Notes: generated by a model not told the origin, from the sequence alone. A DNA stretch of 64,000 bases from VRUE01 sp963703895 (GCA_963703895.1 CAVPFX010000002.1:248001-312000); one strand, 5' to 3'; positions 1 through 8,884 are shown, counted from the first letter of the stretch. A program made the numbers and translations.

Positions 1-231
1 TGAGCCCGAAGGATCGATCCGGCCACGCAGCGCATTCAGCGCGTCTTGATAGTCGAAAGCAGCGGGACTACCTGCTCCGTTTTTGCAATCTTCACCCTGC
101 CTCACCCCCTTCGCAATCGTCAGCTCTTGCGGTTGGGGGTCGCGACCCATCCGGTACGACGCTTTAGACCAATCCAATGCTGGAAAAAGTTCCAGTAATA
201 AATTTCAGACCCGCAAATACCCGATTATTTG

Positions 232-261
232 TTGTCATTTCAGCTTTGCGTCCAATATGAT
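232..261 (+). promoter_or_regulatory. Candidate sigma-70 promoter of the ArsR-like gene
   Basis: TTGTCA (232-237) and TATGAT (256-261) are separated by 18 bases and lie about 40 bases upstream of the TTG start at 302. A short inverted repeat TGGAA-N4-TTCCA (181-194) sits about 40 bases upstream of the -35 and could bind a regulator. Nothing convincing as a gene is seen in bases 1-300; the rest of that stretch looks non-coding. Confidence 0.45.
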
Positions 262-301
262 GGAGTGGTTCAAGCTTGCGAAAACGAAATGAGGAGTCGC
301 T

Positions 302-943
302 TTGGCCGTAAAGACCAAGACCAAGAAAAAGAAGGGGACCGGCGTCGATCAGCGCTTGGTAAAGGCGCTTGCGCACCCGCTGCGCGTTGAAATCCTGACC
401 ATTCTCAACGAGCGGATGGCTAGTCCCAATGAACTCTCCAAGGAGCTCGAGGAGGGGCTAAGCCAGGTCAGCTACCACGTCAAAGTACTCAAGGACTTCG
501 AGTGCATCGAAATGGTCAAGACCGAGCCGCGTCGTGGCGCGGTCGAGCACTACTACCGCGCCACCGAGCGATCCTTCATCCCGGATAGCGAGTGGCAGAG
601 CCTTCCGGACTCGATCAAGCCTGGCGTGAGCTGGTCTGCCTTCAAGATGATCATCGAGGATGTCATCGGTGCAATCAAAGGCGGCAGCTTCAATGCCCGC
701 GACGACGTTCACATGAGCTGCACGCCGGGCGTCGTTGACGAGCAGGGATGGAGCGAATCTGTTGATCTCGTCAACGAGACGCTCGAGCAGATCATGGGCA
801 TTCACGCCGCCAGCGCAAAGCGCCTTGCCAAGTCCGGCGAGGAGGGAGTCCCTGCGACGGCCGTCTTGATGAACTTCGAGGGCCTTTCAGCTGAGGCGAA
901 GAAGGGCGCAAAACGAGCCCGAGGTAAGAAGGCACTCAAGTAG
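302..943 (+). CDS. ArsR-like winged-helix transcriptional regulator
   Basis: A 213-residue protein starting at TTG, with GAGGAG 5-10 bases upstream as ribosome binding site. The lysine-rich N-terminus (residues 1-15) is followed by an ArsR/DUF7342-like winged helix: 'KALAHPLRVEILTIL' is the classic ArsR helix 1, and 'NELSKELEEGLSQVSYHVKVL' spans the recognition helix and wing start (about residues 20-80). The C-terminal half (about 95-180) has no motif I recognise and ends in a basic alanine/lysine tail. No metal-binding cysteine pair typical of metal-sensing ArsR proteins is seen, so the ligand is unknown. It is monocistronic, with its own promoter candidate. Confidence 0.75.
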   Translation: MAVKTKTKKKKGTGVDQRLVKALAHPLRVEILTILNERMASPNELSKELEEGLSQVSYHVKVLKDFECIEMVKTEPRRGAVEHYYRATERSFIPDSEWQSLPDSIKPGVSWSAFKMIIEDVIGAIKGGSFNARDDVHMSCTPGVVDEQGWSESVDLVNETLEQIMGIHAASAKRLAKSGEEGVPATAVLMNFEGLSAEAKKGAKRARGKKALK

Positions 944-998
944 GTCTAGTAATTTCGAGCAAAAGCGGCTAGAACTCCTCTTATGCTTCGGCCCGCAT

Positions 999-1604
999 AT
1001 GGGTTCGAAGCGAGTATTTGCCATCAGCAGTCAGCGGCGCGGCTTCGGTCGCGTCGCTGTCTTTCTGATCGCCCTGGCGGTGATGGTCGCCGGCTGCGGT
1101 CGTAGCGGCCAGGGAGCGCTGACCGACAGCGACAAGGCGGCCGACGTGGAACAGCTCAACACCGTCCTCTCCCAGGAACTGACGATGGTGGATTCCTACG
1201 GGCGCGCGCTGGCGTTGCTCCGTGGCCGCAATCTCGCGATCGCAGGGCAGTTGCGCGGGCAGGACCAAGCCCACGTCGACGCGATCACCAAGGCAATCCG
1301 CGGGGTGGGGGGCAAGACCGATGCGGAAGCGGCCGAGTTCGAACCGCCCGGTCCGAAGGAAGAGGAAGAGGCGCTGCTGCTTGCCTACGAAGAAGAGAAC
1401 GCCTCGCTCGCCGCGGCCCTGGGCGCCGCACCCCATCTTCAGACCTCAGCTCCGCGCATGCTCGTCGCGGCGCTGGCCGCGAGCCACGGCCAGCATCTCG
1501 TCGTCCTGCGGCAGTTGATGGGAGCGAGTCTTGCCGCCTCGGTCCCGGAGGCCTTTGAGACCGGCGACGCGCCGCCGCCCGCTCCGCCCACCGAAAAGGG
1601 ATGA
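999..1604 (+). CDS. Ferritin-like-domain lipoprotein
   Basis: A 201-residue exported protein. A basic n-region and hydrophobic core (residues 15-30) end in the lipobox VAGC with Cys33 as probable lipidated residue. The mature part is helical and glutamate/histidine-rich: 'VEQLNTVLSQELTMVDSY', 'GQDQAHVDAI', 'AYEEENASL' and 'ASHGQHLVVL' fit the four helices of a ferritin-like (DUF4439-type) bundle, with E-x-x-H-like metal ligands. The C-terminus is proline-rich. It ends 7 bases before the GTG of the MMPL transporter, so the two are probably cotranscribed. Whether it binds iron is not known; the family role on the cell surface is uncharacterised. Confidence 0.6.
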   Translation: MGSKRVFAISSQRRGFGRVAVFLIALAVMVAGCGRSGQGALTDSDKAADVEQLNTVLSQELTMVDSYGRALALLRGRNLAIAGQLRGQDQAHVDAITKAIRGVGGKTDAEAAEFEPPGPKEEEEALLLAYEEENASLAAALGAAPHLQTSAPRMLVAALAASHGQHLVVLRQLMGASLAASVPEAFETGDAPPPAPPTEKG

Positions 1605-1611
1605 TGCCCGG

Positions 1612-3822
1612 GTGACCGCCCCCCTTTACGCGATCGGCCGTTTCTGCGCGCGTCACCACTGGGCGACGATCGCGGCCTGGATCGTGCTCGCCGTCGGCCT
1701 CGTCCTCGTCGGCCAGGCGGGGGAGAGCAAGACCAACGACAACCTCACGCTGCCGGGAACGGGCTCGACCGAGGCCACCGAACTGCTCGAAAACAAGCTG
1801 CCCGAACAGGCCTTCGGCAGCAACCCGCTGGTCTTCCAGGCCAAGGCGGGGCAGGTTCTCACCGAACCCAAGTACGCGAGCGCGGTCGAAGAATCGGTCA
1901 AGCGACTGAACGCGCTCCACGACGTCAACTCGGCGGTCAGCCCGCTCAGCCCCGAGGGCGCCAAGTTCCTCAGCAAAGACCGCTCGGTCGCCTACGTGCC
2001 GGTCATCCTCAGCGTCGGACCGAGCGAACTGACCGAAGCGCAGGCGCTGGCGGTGCTCGATGCCGGCAACCCGGCGGAGGCGGCCGGGGTCAGGGTCTCG
2101 ATCGGCGCCTACGTCGGCTCTCAGCTCTCCAAGCCGGACACCGGCGCCAGCGACGCGATCGGCATCGCCGCCGCGATCGTGATCCTGCTCTTCGCCTTCG
2201 GCACGGCGACGGCGATGGTGCTGCCGATCTTCTCGGCGATCCTCGGCCTCGCCTGCTCGCTCTCGATCATCCGCCTGCTCGAGCACGTGCTGCAGGTGCC
2301 GAGCGTCGCCTCGACCCTGGCGACGATGATCGGGCTTGGCGTCGGCATCGACTACGCCCTCTTCATCGTCACCCGCCACAAGCTGCAGCTCGGCGACGGG
2401 ATGGAGATGCGCGAGTCGATCGCCCGCGCCACCGCGACCGCCGGCGGCGCCGTCGTCTTCGCCGGCTTCACGGTCGTGATCGCGCTCTGCTCACTCGCCT
2501 TCGCCGGCATCCCGCTGGTCAGCACGCTCGGCTTCACCGCTGGGATCGCGGTCGTGATCGCGGTGCTTGCCGCGACGACCCTGCTGCCGGCGATGTTGGG
2601 AGCGCTCGGGCCGCGGATCAACTCGCTGCGCGTGCAGTTCGGCAAAACGCACCCCGACGACGCCGAGCCGCACGGCTGGCGGCGCTGGGCCCGCGGCGTC
2701 GCCGACCGTCCCTGGCGTTCCGCGATCGCCTCCCTGGCCGTCCTCGTCGTGCTCGCGATCCCGTTGCTGCAGCTCGAGCTGGGCCAGAACGACATCAGCG
2801 CCCTGCCCAAGTCGACCACCGCGCGCCAGGCTTACGACGGCCTCACCCAGGGCTTCGGGCCGGGTGTAAACGGGCCGCTGCTGATCGCCTCGGAATTCGA
2901 GAGCGCCGGCGAAGCGAAAACGGTGCTGCCGGTATTGGAGAAGAAGATCGCGGCCGCGCCCGACGTCGCCGAGGTCTCCGAACCGACCCTCGACAAAGCC
3001 GGCACCGCGGCGGTCTTCACCGTGATCTCGAAGTCGGCGCCGTGGGCGGATGAGACCGTCAGCCTGGTCGAAGACCTGCGCGACGAAACGATCCCGGCGG
3101 CGCTGAAGGGCAGCTCGACCAGCTCCTACGTTGGCGGCCAGACCGCCGGTTACATCGACCTCGCCACCCAGATCAGCGACAAGCTGCCGCTGATGATCGG
3201 CATCGTCGTCGCGCTCAGCTTCATCGTCCTCCTGCTCGCCTTCCGCTCGCTACTGGTGCCGCTCAAGGCGGCGGCGATGAACCTGATCTCGGTGGCGGCG
3301 GCCTACGGCGTCGTCACCGCGGTCTTCCAACTCGGCTGGGGCTCCTCGCTGATCGGCCTCGACCACGCGATCCCGATCGTCAGCTTCGTGCCGCTGCTGA
3401 TGTTCGCCATCCTCTTCGGCCTCTCGATGGACTACGAGGTCTTCCTGCTGACCCAGATGCGCGAGCACTACCGAAAGACCGGCGACGAGAAGGAGGCGGT
3501 GATCGAAGGCCTCGCCAACACCGGCCGGGTGATCACCTCGGCGGCGGCGATCATGGTTTGCGTCTTCACCAGCTTCGTCCTCAACGGCAACCCGATCGTC
3601 AAGGAGTTCGGCGTCGGCCTCGCCGTGGCGATCGCGATCGACTCGACCCTGGTCCGCTGCCTGCTGGTCCCGGCGATCATGGTCCTGCTCGGCAAATGGG
3701 CCTGGTGGATGCCGGGCTGGCTCGGTCGCCTCGTGCCCCACATCAGCATCGAGGGCGAGGACTACTTCGCCAAGCGCGACGCGGAGCTCGCCGCCGCCAA
3801 GGGTCCGGCGGGGAGCGCCTGA
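1612..3822 (+). CDS. MMPL family RND transporter
   Basis: A 736-residue inner-membrane transporter of the MMPL/RND superfamily, which in actinobacteria exports lipids or other hydrophobic compounds using the proton gradient. GTG at 1612 is chosen because the protein then opens with 'TAPLYAIGRFCARHHWATI', the usual cytoplasmic lead into TM1; an in-frame start at 1531 would overlap the lipoprotein gene. Two homologous halves are visible: each has one TM, a large extracytoplasmic domain and a five-helix block. Proton-relay-type motifs are 'GVGIDYALFIVTRHK' in the first half and 'GLSMDYEVFLLTQMRE' in the second. The substrate is not predictable from the sequence. pgsA follows after 5 bases. Confidence 0.9.
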   Translation: MTAPLYAIGRFCARHHWATIAAWIVLAVGLVLVGQAGESKTNDNLTLPGTGSTEATELLENKLPEQAFGSNPLVFQAKAGQVLTEPKYASAVEESVKRLNALHDVNSAVSPLSPEGAKFLSKDRSVAYVPVILSVGPSELTEAQALAVLDAGNPAEAAGVRVSIGAYVGSQLSKPDTGASDAIGIAAAIVILLFAFGTATAMVLPIFSAILGLACSLSIIRLLEHVLQVPSVASTLATMIGLGVGIDYALFIVTRHKLQLGDGMEMRESIARATATAGGAVVFAGFTVVIALCSLAFAGIPLVSTLGFTAGIAVVIAVLAATTLLPAMLGALGPRINSLRVQFGKTHPDDAEPHGWRRWARGVADRPWRSAIASLAVLVVLAIPLLQLELGQNDISALPKSTTARQAYDGLTQGFGPGVNGPLLIASEFESAGEAKTVLPVLEKKIAAAPDVAEVSEPTLDKAGTAAVFTVISKSAPWADETVSLVEDLRDETIPAALKGSSTSSYVGGQTAGYIDLATQISDKLPLMIGIVVALSFIVLLLAFRSLLVPLKAAAMNLISVAAAYGVVTAVFQLGWGSSLIGLDHAIPIVSFVPLLMFAILFGLSMDYEVFLLTQMREHYRKTGDEKEAVIEGLANTGRVITSAAAIMVCVFTSFVLNGNPIVKEFGVGLAVAIAIDSTLVRCLLVPAIMVLLGKWAWWMPGWLGRLVPHISIEGEDYFAKRDAELAAAKGPAGSA

Positions 3823-3827
3823 GCGGG

Positions 3828-4400
3828 ATGTTCCCGCTCAACCTCCCCAACGCCCTCACCCTGCTGCGCATCCTCGCGGTGCCGGTCGTCGTCGTCGCCC
3901 TGCTCGGCGAGACGCCCAATGGCGACGCGCTCGCTGCCGCCGTCTTTGCCCTCGCCGCCCTCACCGACGGCCTCGACGGTTACTTCGCCCGCTCGCGCGA
4001 CGCGGTCACCACCTTCGGCAAGCTGATGGACCCGATCGCCGACAAGCTGCTGATCGTCGCGGCGCTGGTCTCGCTGGTCTCGCTCGACCGGCTCGAAGCC
4101 TGGGTGGCGATGGTGATCATCGCCCGCGAGTTCGCCGTCACCGTGATGCGGGCGATCGCCGCCGAGCGCGGCATCGTGATCGCCGCCAGCTGGCTCGGCA
4201 AGGTCAAGACCGTGCTGCAGATCGCCGCCGTGATCGCCCTGATCGCAGCCAACCCGGCCCCGGCCTGGGTCGACGCCCTCGTCTATCTCGCAGTCGCCGT
4301 GACTCTGATCAGCGGCGCCGACTACTTCTTCGGCCTGCGCCGCCGGATCGAGGCCGAGCGCGAAGCGCGGGCGGTGGCGAAGGGGAGCAAGCCGAGCTAG
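3828..4400 (+). CDS. pgsA: CDP-alcohol phosphatidyltransferase, probable phosphatidylglycerophosphate synthase
   Basis: A 190-residue membrane enzyme that would transfer a phosphatidyl group from CDP-diacylglycerol to glycerol-3-phosphate, the committed step to phosphatidylglycerol and cardiolipin. The CDP-alcohol phosphatidyltransferase signature D-x2-DG-x2-AR-x8-G-x3-D-x3-D is complete: D47, D50-G51, A54-R55, G64, D68 and D72. The N-terminus 'NLPNALTLLRILAVPVVV' and four to five further hydrophobic helices fit PgsA. The ATG at 3828 lies 5 bases after the MMPL stop, so it is translated from the same message. Other CDP-alcohol transferases share the motif, so acceptor specificity is inferred from the N-terminal resemblance to PgsA. 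Confidence 0.85.
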   Translation: MFPLNLPNALTLLRILAVPVVVVALLGETPNGDALAAAVFALAALTDGLDGYFARSRDAVTTFGKLMDPIADKLLIVAALVSLVSLDRLEAWVAMVIIAREFAVTVMRAIAAERGIVIAASWLGKVKTVLQIAAVIALIAANPAPAWVDALVYLAVAVTLISGADYFFGLRRRIEAEREARAVAKGSKPS

Positions 4401-4433
4401 CCATCCTCGATACGCTTTCGGGCAGTAGAAACG

Positions 4434-6026
4434 TTGCGTTTCATCCGGGCGGGGGCTCGATTGTCATTGAGAAAGCGTGTTTCACGGCGCCTATCTGTGG
4501 GCGCACTGACGTTGGTCACAGCCTCGGTCTCACTGGGGATCGCGAGCCCGGCGTGGTCCGCGCCGACCGCGGTCACCGAGTTCACCGAAGGTCTTTCCGA
4601 AGGTTCGCCGGAAGACATCGTGGCCGGAGCCGACGGCAACCTCTGGTTCACTATCGGCGGCTCATTCGCGGCAGACTCTGCGATCGGCCGCGTCACTCCC
4701 GAGGGCACGATCACCGAATACACGAGCGGAATCGCTCCCGACGGCAATCCGTCGGACATCACTCTCGGCCCTGACGGCAACGTGTGGTTCACCGAGCGCG
4801 GATCGTTTGCGGCCGCGCCGGCGATCGGCCGCGTCGCCCCTGACGGCACGATCACCGAGTTCAGCGCCGGCCTCAAAGGCGGCAGCAGACCGAGGGAGAT
4901 CGTGGCTGGCACCGACGGCAACCTCTGGTTCACCGACCGGGCCTCGGGCTCCTCGGCTTCGCCGGCGATCGGGCGGATCACGCCGAGCGGCACGATTACC
5001 GAGTTCACGATCGGTGGAATGCCGAACGCGATCGTCGTCGGCGCCGACGACGACGTCTGGTTCACCTACGGAGGCGAAGGGACCACCCCGGCGATCGGTC
5101 ACGTCGAGGTGGGTGAGAGCTCCACCACGATCACGCTGCACCACTCGGGCCTCAACGCGGGCAGCAATCCGTGGGACATCACACTCGGGCCTGACGGCAA
5201 CCTCTGGTTCGTCGATCGCAGCGAAAGCACGCCGGCGATCGGCCGCGTCACCCCCGACGGCACGATCACCGAGTTCAGCGCGGGACTCGGTGCCGACAGC
5301 GAACCGATGGCGATGACGGCCGGCCCAGACGGCAATCTCTGGTTCGCCGATTGGAAGGCGGCGATCGGCAGGGTTACGCCCACCGGCACCATCACTGAGT
5401 TCGGCGTCGAGGCCGAACCAGGCGAATTCAGCACGCCGATCGATATTGCCGCTGGAGCCGACGGCAACCTCTGGTTCGCCGACTACAACGACGCCGCGGT
5501 CGGCAAGGCCACGCCCGCTGGGGCGATCAGGACCTTCGATCAGGCTCCGAGCGCCGAGCCGCTCGAGATCGTCCCCGGCCCCGACGGCACCCTCTGGTTC
5601 ACCGATCCGGGCAGGTCCGCCGTGGGCCGGATCGTTCCGGGCGACGATTCGGAGACCGCTTCGCCACAAGGCCCCGCGCCGGTAGGAGCGTCGGTTCCGC
5701 CGCCGCATGGCTGGGTCTCGTTCTCCGCCGTCGCGATCCCGGTGGGTAAGCGCGGCCAGGTTGCCTTCAAGCTCACCTGCAGCAGCTCCGTCACCTGCAC
5801 CGGCTCGCTGACCGTGGCCGGCACGCAGCTGCGGTTGGTCGGCCAAACGTCCTTCTCGATCCCGGCCGGACAGACGACGGTCGTGAGGACCAGGCTCATC
5901 GGCAAATGGCGGCGCTTCGTGGCCACTCGCAAGCGCTTCAATGCCCGGCTCTACATCAACGAAACTTTTCCGGGCGCGCTCGGACTCCCTCAGAAAAAGC
6001 GCATTCGCCTGGTGCCGAGCAGCTAG
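4434..6026 (+). CDS. Secreted Vgb-like (streptogramin lyase fold) beta-propeller protein
   Basis: A 530-residue exported protein with a TTG start and a signal peptide ending near 'PAWSA' (residue about 41). Residues 45-400 hold about nine repeats of roughly 40 residues with the pattern 'DGNLWFT ... AIGRVTPDGTITEFS', the repeat of virginiamycin B lyase-type propellers. The enzyme Vgb opens streptogramin B lactones, but most proteins with this repeat are not lyases, and the catalytic His/Glu set cannot be assigned here. A C-terminal Ig-like domain (about 420-520, containing a CSSSVTC motif) ends in a basic stretch. Its stop codon shares the bases CTAG with the stop of the convergent folE2. Confidence 0.75.
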   Translation: MRFIRAGARLSLRKRVSRRLSVGALTLVTASVSLGIASPAWSAPTAVTEFTEGLSEGSPEDIVAGADGNLWFTIGGSFAADSAIGRVTPEGTITEYTSGIAPDGNPSDITLGPDGNVWFTERGSFAAAPAIGRVAPDGTITEFSAGLKGGSRPREIVAGTDGNLWFTDRASGSSASPAIGRITPSGTITEFTIGGMPNAIVVGADDDVWFTYGGEGTTPAIGHVEVGESSTTITLHHSGLNAGSNPWDITLGPDGNLWFVDRSESTPAIGRVTPDGTITEFSAGLGADSEPMAMTAGPDGNLWFADWKAAIGRVTPTGTITEFGVEAEPGEFSTPIDIAAGADGNLWFADYNDAAVGKATPAGAIRTFDQAPSAEPLEIVPGPDGTLWFTDPGRSAVGRIVPGDDSETASPQGPAPVGASVPPPHGWVSFSAVAIPVGKRGQVAFKLTCSSSVTCTGSLTVAGTQLRLVGQTSFSIPAGQTTVVRTRLIGKWRRFVATRKRFNARLYINETFPGALGLPQKKRIRLVPSS

Positions 6027-7030
6027 CTCGAGGGCGACTCCAGCCACTCGCGCATCGTCGTGTGGCGCTCCTGGTGCTCGCTTGAGGCGAGCTCCTGGCG
6101 CAGGTCGCCGAGGGTGCCGTAGCGCTCGGCGACGACGTTGTGGCGGTGGATCGTCTCCAGGTTCTCCTGGCGGGCCATGACGAAGGCCTCGGCCGGCAGC
6201 TCGGGGTAGCCCTCGACCACCGCGCGGAGCATCTCCCGCACGCAGTCCTCGACAAAGCGCGGCTGCGCGTGGGCCTTGGCGACGACGGCGAGCTCGTCGG
6301 GGCGCTTCATCAGCTCGTAGATCTCCGAGCTCATCGAGCCCTCGACGATCCGCAGCAGCTCCGGCGCGTCGATCCAGGTCTCACCGCCCTCGGGGCAGCC
6401 GATGTAGAGGGTGCCGATGCCGCGCTGGTTGTGGGTGGCGACCGGGACGGCCTCGATCGCCCGCTCGATCTGCTCGGCGTCGAAGCCGGCGGCGGCGAGG
6501 TTTTCGCGGCCGAGCTCGGCGACCATCTCCTGGGCGCAGGGACAGGCGGTCATGCCCTGCGCCTGCACACCGGTCAGGGTGCGGTTGCCGCGCTCGGAGG
6601 CGACCGCGGTGCCGAAGAGCCCGTAGATCTCCTGGGTCGAGTGGCCGCTGGCCGGCGTCTGCACCGTCTCCGGGTAGCGCGCCTCGACCGAGACCTCGGC
6701 GCGGCGACCGCCCTGGGTCTCGCGCACCCGCTGGGCGATGTGGGCGGCCAGGACCTCGGCGCGGAAGGCCTCGCCGAGGACGACCTCGTCGATTGCCTCG
6801 CCGACGTTCTCCTCGAAGCGGGACATGTGGACGCCCGCTTGGCGCGGCTCGAGGTCGACGAAGCACTCGAAATTGGCGTGGAAGAGGTTCTCGCTGCCGT
6901 CGGCCTTGACCCGGATCACCTTCTCGACCCCGGTGACGCCGACCCGCGAGAGGCTCACCTGGGTGGCGGGCACCGACGCCTGTACGTCGGGCGCGGAGCG
7001 GGCGGGTGTGATCGTCGAGCGAGTGGCCAC
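6023..7030 (-). CDS. folE2: GTP cyclohydrolase FolE2/MptA family (type IB/IV)
   Basis: A 335-residue enzyme starting at GTG, related to GTP cyclohydrolase IB (FolE2) and archaeal MptA, which convert GTP to a dihydroneopterin phosphate, the first step to folate or other pterins. Family motifs are in order: 'PDVQ' (14-17), 'VGVTGVEKVI' (31-40), 'EPRQAGVHMSRF', the catalytic-cysteine segment 'MTACPCAQEM' and 'ATHNQRG' with the conserved His. Unlike zinc-dependent FolE this family works with other metals, and in many bacteria it is Zur-controlled; no Zur box was recognised here. No other folate gene is adjacent. It is divergent from rpoD and converges with the propeller gene, overlapping it by 4 bases at the stops. 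Confidence 0.85.
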   Translation of the reverse strand: MATRSTITPARSAPDVQASVPATQVSLSRVGVTGVEKVIRVKADGSENLFHANFECFVDLEPRQAGVHMSRFEENVGEAIDEVVLGEAFRAEVLAAHIAQRVRETQGGRRAEVSVEARYPETVQTPASGHSTQEIYGLFGTAVASERGNRTLTGVQAQGMTACPCAQEMVAELGRENLAAAGFDAEQIERAIEAVPVATHNQRGIGTLYIGCPEGGETWIDAPELLRIVEGSMSSEIYELMKRPDELAVVAKAHAQPRFVEDCVREMLRAVVEGYPELPAEAFVMARQENLETIHRHNVVAERYGTLGDLRQELASSEHQERHTTMREWLESPSS

Positions 7031-7080
7031 GGCTTATGAAGCGTAAGCGACCGGGCCGCTCGGCCGGTGCCAGAGGGCCC

Positions 7081-7109
7081 TGACCGAACTGATTTCTTCT
7101 GCCTATACT
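7081..7109 (+). promoter_or_regulatory. Candidate promoter of rpoD
   Basis: TGACCG (7081-7086) and TATACT (7104-7109) are separated by 17 bases, 79 bases before the rpoD start. The transcript would begin near 7116 and carry a GGAGG at 7167-7171. Confidence 0.5.
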
Positions 7110-7187
7110 TCGCTGCGGCCGGAGCGTTGGGGTCGGCCTCCCCTGCCAGGGGGACAGGGTTGCACCGGAGGCAGCGAGATCGAACCG

Positions 7188-8315
7188 TTGGAGACGGTCC
7201 CTGTGGGACTGGATCAGGATTCGGATGAACAGCCGTTTGCGGAGCCGGAAGAGCTGCGCGGACTTATTGCGCTGGGTCGTGAGCGTGGCTACCTGACCCA
7301 CGAGCAGATCGCGACCACGCTCGAGGAGGTCGAGGTCACCAAGGAGCAGATCGCCGGCCTGCACGCGCACTTGGTCGAGCAGGGCGTCGAAGTCCTCGCC
7401 GAGGAGGGCGTCGACGCTTACAAGGAAGCGCGCGCCGAAGCCAACGGCGCCAGCGCGAAAAAAGAGGAGAGGCTGGACCTGACGGTCGAACCGAGCCTCG
7501 ACTCGCTGCGCCTCTACCTGCGCTCGATCGGCCAGGTCGATCTGCTGACCGCGGCGCAGGAGGTCGAACTGGCGAAGCGGATCGAGCGCGGCGACATGAT
7601 CGCCAAGCGGCAGATGGTCGAGGCCAACCTGCGCCTGGTCGTCTCGATTGCCAAGGGCTACCTGGGCCGGGGACTGAGCTTCCTCGACCTGATCCAGGAG
7701 GGCTCGCTGGGGCTGATCCGCGCGGTCGAGAAGTTCGACTACCGCCGCGGCTACAAGTTCTCCACTTACGCGACCTGGTGGATCCGCCAGGCGGTGACGC
7801 GGGCGATCGCCGACAAGGCACGGACGATCCGCATCCCCGTCCACATGGTCGAGAAGCTGAACCGGGTGACCCACGTCGAGCGCCAGCTGGTGCAGTCGCT
7901 GGGTCGCGAGCCGGAGCCGTACGAGATCGCCGCCGAGCTGCGCTGGCCGCTGGACGAAGTGCGCGACATCCTGCGCGTCGCCCAGCTGCCGGTCTCGCTG
8001 GAGAAGCCGGTCGGCGACGAGGACGAATCGGAGCTCGGCGATTTCGTCGCCGACGAAGAGGTGGCGCAACCCTTCGAGGAAGCGAGCGAGCACCTGCAGC
8101 GCGAGGGGGTGCGGCGGGCGCTGGACGCGCTGCCCGAGCGCGAGCGCCAGGTGATCGAGCTGCGTTACGGACTGTCTGGCCTGGAGCCGCTGACGCTGGA
8201 GGAGGTGGGGAGGACGTTCGGCGTCACCCGCGAGCGGATCCGCCAGATCGAGACCAACACGCTGAAGAAGCTGCGCGCCTTGCCAGAGGCACAAATGCTG
8301 CGCGAAGCCAGCTAG
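7188..8315 (+). CDS. rpoD: Primary RNA polymerase sigma factor (sigma-70, RpoD/SigA)
   Basis: A 375-residue group 1 sigma factor. Region 1.1-like helices occupy about residues 15-65; region 1.2 and the long region 2 follow ('SLRLYLRSIGQVDLLTA', 'QEGSLGLIRAVEKFDYRRGYKF', 'STYATWWIRQAVTRAIADKA', 'RTIRIPVHM'), covering core binding and -10 recognition. Region 3 is intact and region 4 ends in the helix-turn-helix 'LEEVGRTFGVTRERIRQIE' for -35 recognition. TTG at 7188 is 16 bases after GGAGG; an in-frame GTG at 7203 is an alternative. There is no large non-conserved insert between regions 1 and 2, and the exact match of the region 2.4/4.2 segments argues for the housekeeping sigma factor. Confidence 0.95.
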   Translation: METVPVGLDQDSDEQPFAEPEELRGLIALGRERGYLTHEQIATTLEEVEVTKEQIAGLHAHLVEQGVEVLAEEGVDAYKEARAEANGASAKKEERLDLTVEPSLDSLRLYLRSIGQVDLLTAAQEVELAKRIERGDMIAKRQMVEANLRLVVSIAKGYLGRGLSFLDLIQEGSLGLIRAVEKFDYRRGYKFSTYATWWIRQAVTRAIADKARTIRIPVHMVEKLNRVTHVERQLVQSLGREPEPYEIAAELRWPLDEVRDILRVAQLPVSLEKPVGDEDESELGDFVADEEVAQPFEEASEHLQREGVRRALDALPERERQVIELRYGLSGLEPLTLEEVGRTFGVTRERIRQIETNTLKKLRALPEAQMLREAS

Positions 8316-8320
8316 CGGCC

Positions 8321-8344
8321 AGCCGCGCTCACTCGACCGCGGCT
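8321..8344. terminator. Bidirectional hairpin between rpoD and the F420 oxidoreductase gene
   Basis: AGCCGCG (8321-8327) and CGCGGCT (8338-8344) form a 7-bp GC-rich stem with a 10-base loop between two convergent genes. There is no U-tract on either strand. Confidence 0.4.
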
Positions 8345-8801
8345 AGCGCGGCTCGAGCACGATTACCGAGGCCTCGCGGGCGAGCTTGTCCTGGTAGTCG
8401 TCGAAGCCCGCGTACTGCTCGTTGTGCTTGCGCCAGAGGTCCGCGCGCTCCTCGCCCTCGGCGATCCGGGCGCGGATCGGGTAGCGCTTGCGCCCGACCT
8501 CGACCTCACCCTCCGGGTTGGCCTTCAGGTTGAGCGACCAGGCCGGGACCTTGGCGTTGCCGGCGTTGGTGTTGATCACAACGACGTCGTCGCCGTCGGC
8601 GAGGTAAACGACTGGCGCGGTGCGCTGCTGTCCCGACTTGCGTCCGGTGGTGGTGAGGAGCAGGACCGGCGCGCGGCCGACCTTGCCGCCGATCCGTCCC
8701 CCGCTGACGCGGTAGAGCGGGATGTTGAGCTTGCCGGCCCAACGCAGCCCGGTGGCTCCGAGCGAGTTGGAGATCTTCGCGAGGGTCTGGTCGCTTGGCA
8801 C
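8343..8801 (-). CDS. Nitroreductase-family deazaflavin (F420)-dependent oxidoreductase
   Basis: A 152-residue split-barrel flavoenzyme of the Ddn/DUF385 family, which reduces or oxidises substrates with coenzyme F420. Diagnostic is the strand-turn 'APVLLLTTTGRKSGQQRTAPVV' (cofactor-phosphate region), preceded by 'RVSGGRIGG' and followed by 'NTNAGNAKVPAWSLNLKANPEGEVEVG', all usual for the family. Length is normal. It converges with rpoD and is divergent from a SnoaL-like gene, the intergenic space holding a 20-bp perfect palindrome. Substrate is unknown. Presence of the family implies that the organism makes F420. Confidence 0.85.
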   Translation of the reverse strand: MPSDQTLAKISNSLGATGLRWAGKLNIPLYRVSGGRIGGKVGRAPVLLLTTTGRKSGQQRTAPVVYLADGDDVVVINTNAGNAKVPAWSLNLKANPEGEVEVGRKRYPIRARIAEGEERADLWRKHNEQYAGFDDYQDKLAREASVIVLEPR

Positions 8802-8826
8802 GGGACGAGTATTTCAGGCACAAGGG

Positions 8827-8871
8827 GGTCTGGCGACTTATGCGTCATATAGACGCATAAGTCGCCAGACC
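8827..8871. repeat. Perfect 20-bp inverted repeat with 5-base loop
   Basis: The left arm (8827-8846) and the right arm (8852-8871) are exact reverse complements around ATATA. The element lies between the divergent starts of the F420 oxidoreductase (8801) and the SnoaL-like gene (8885). No U-tract follows on either side, so it is not a textbook terminator; an operator, a hairpin leader or a mobile palindrome are possible. Confidence 0.9.
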
Positions 8872-8884
8872 GTAGAGTGGGCGG

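Noticed and set aside
83..292. 69-codon frame in the first 300 bases
   Set aside because: No ribosome binding site, no family resemblance, and it contains the promoter of the ArsR-like gene.
4434..6026. Calling the propeller protein virginiamycin B lyase (antibiotic resistance)
   Set aside because: Only the repeat is shared; the protein is exported, longer than Vgb and its catalytic residues could not be placed.
6381..8294. 637-codon minus-strand frame opposite rpoD
   Set aside because: Composition is that of an antisense shadow; rpoD on the plus strand is unambiguous.
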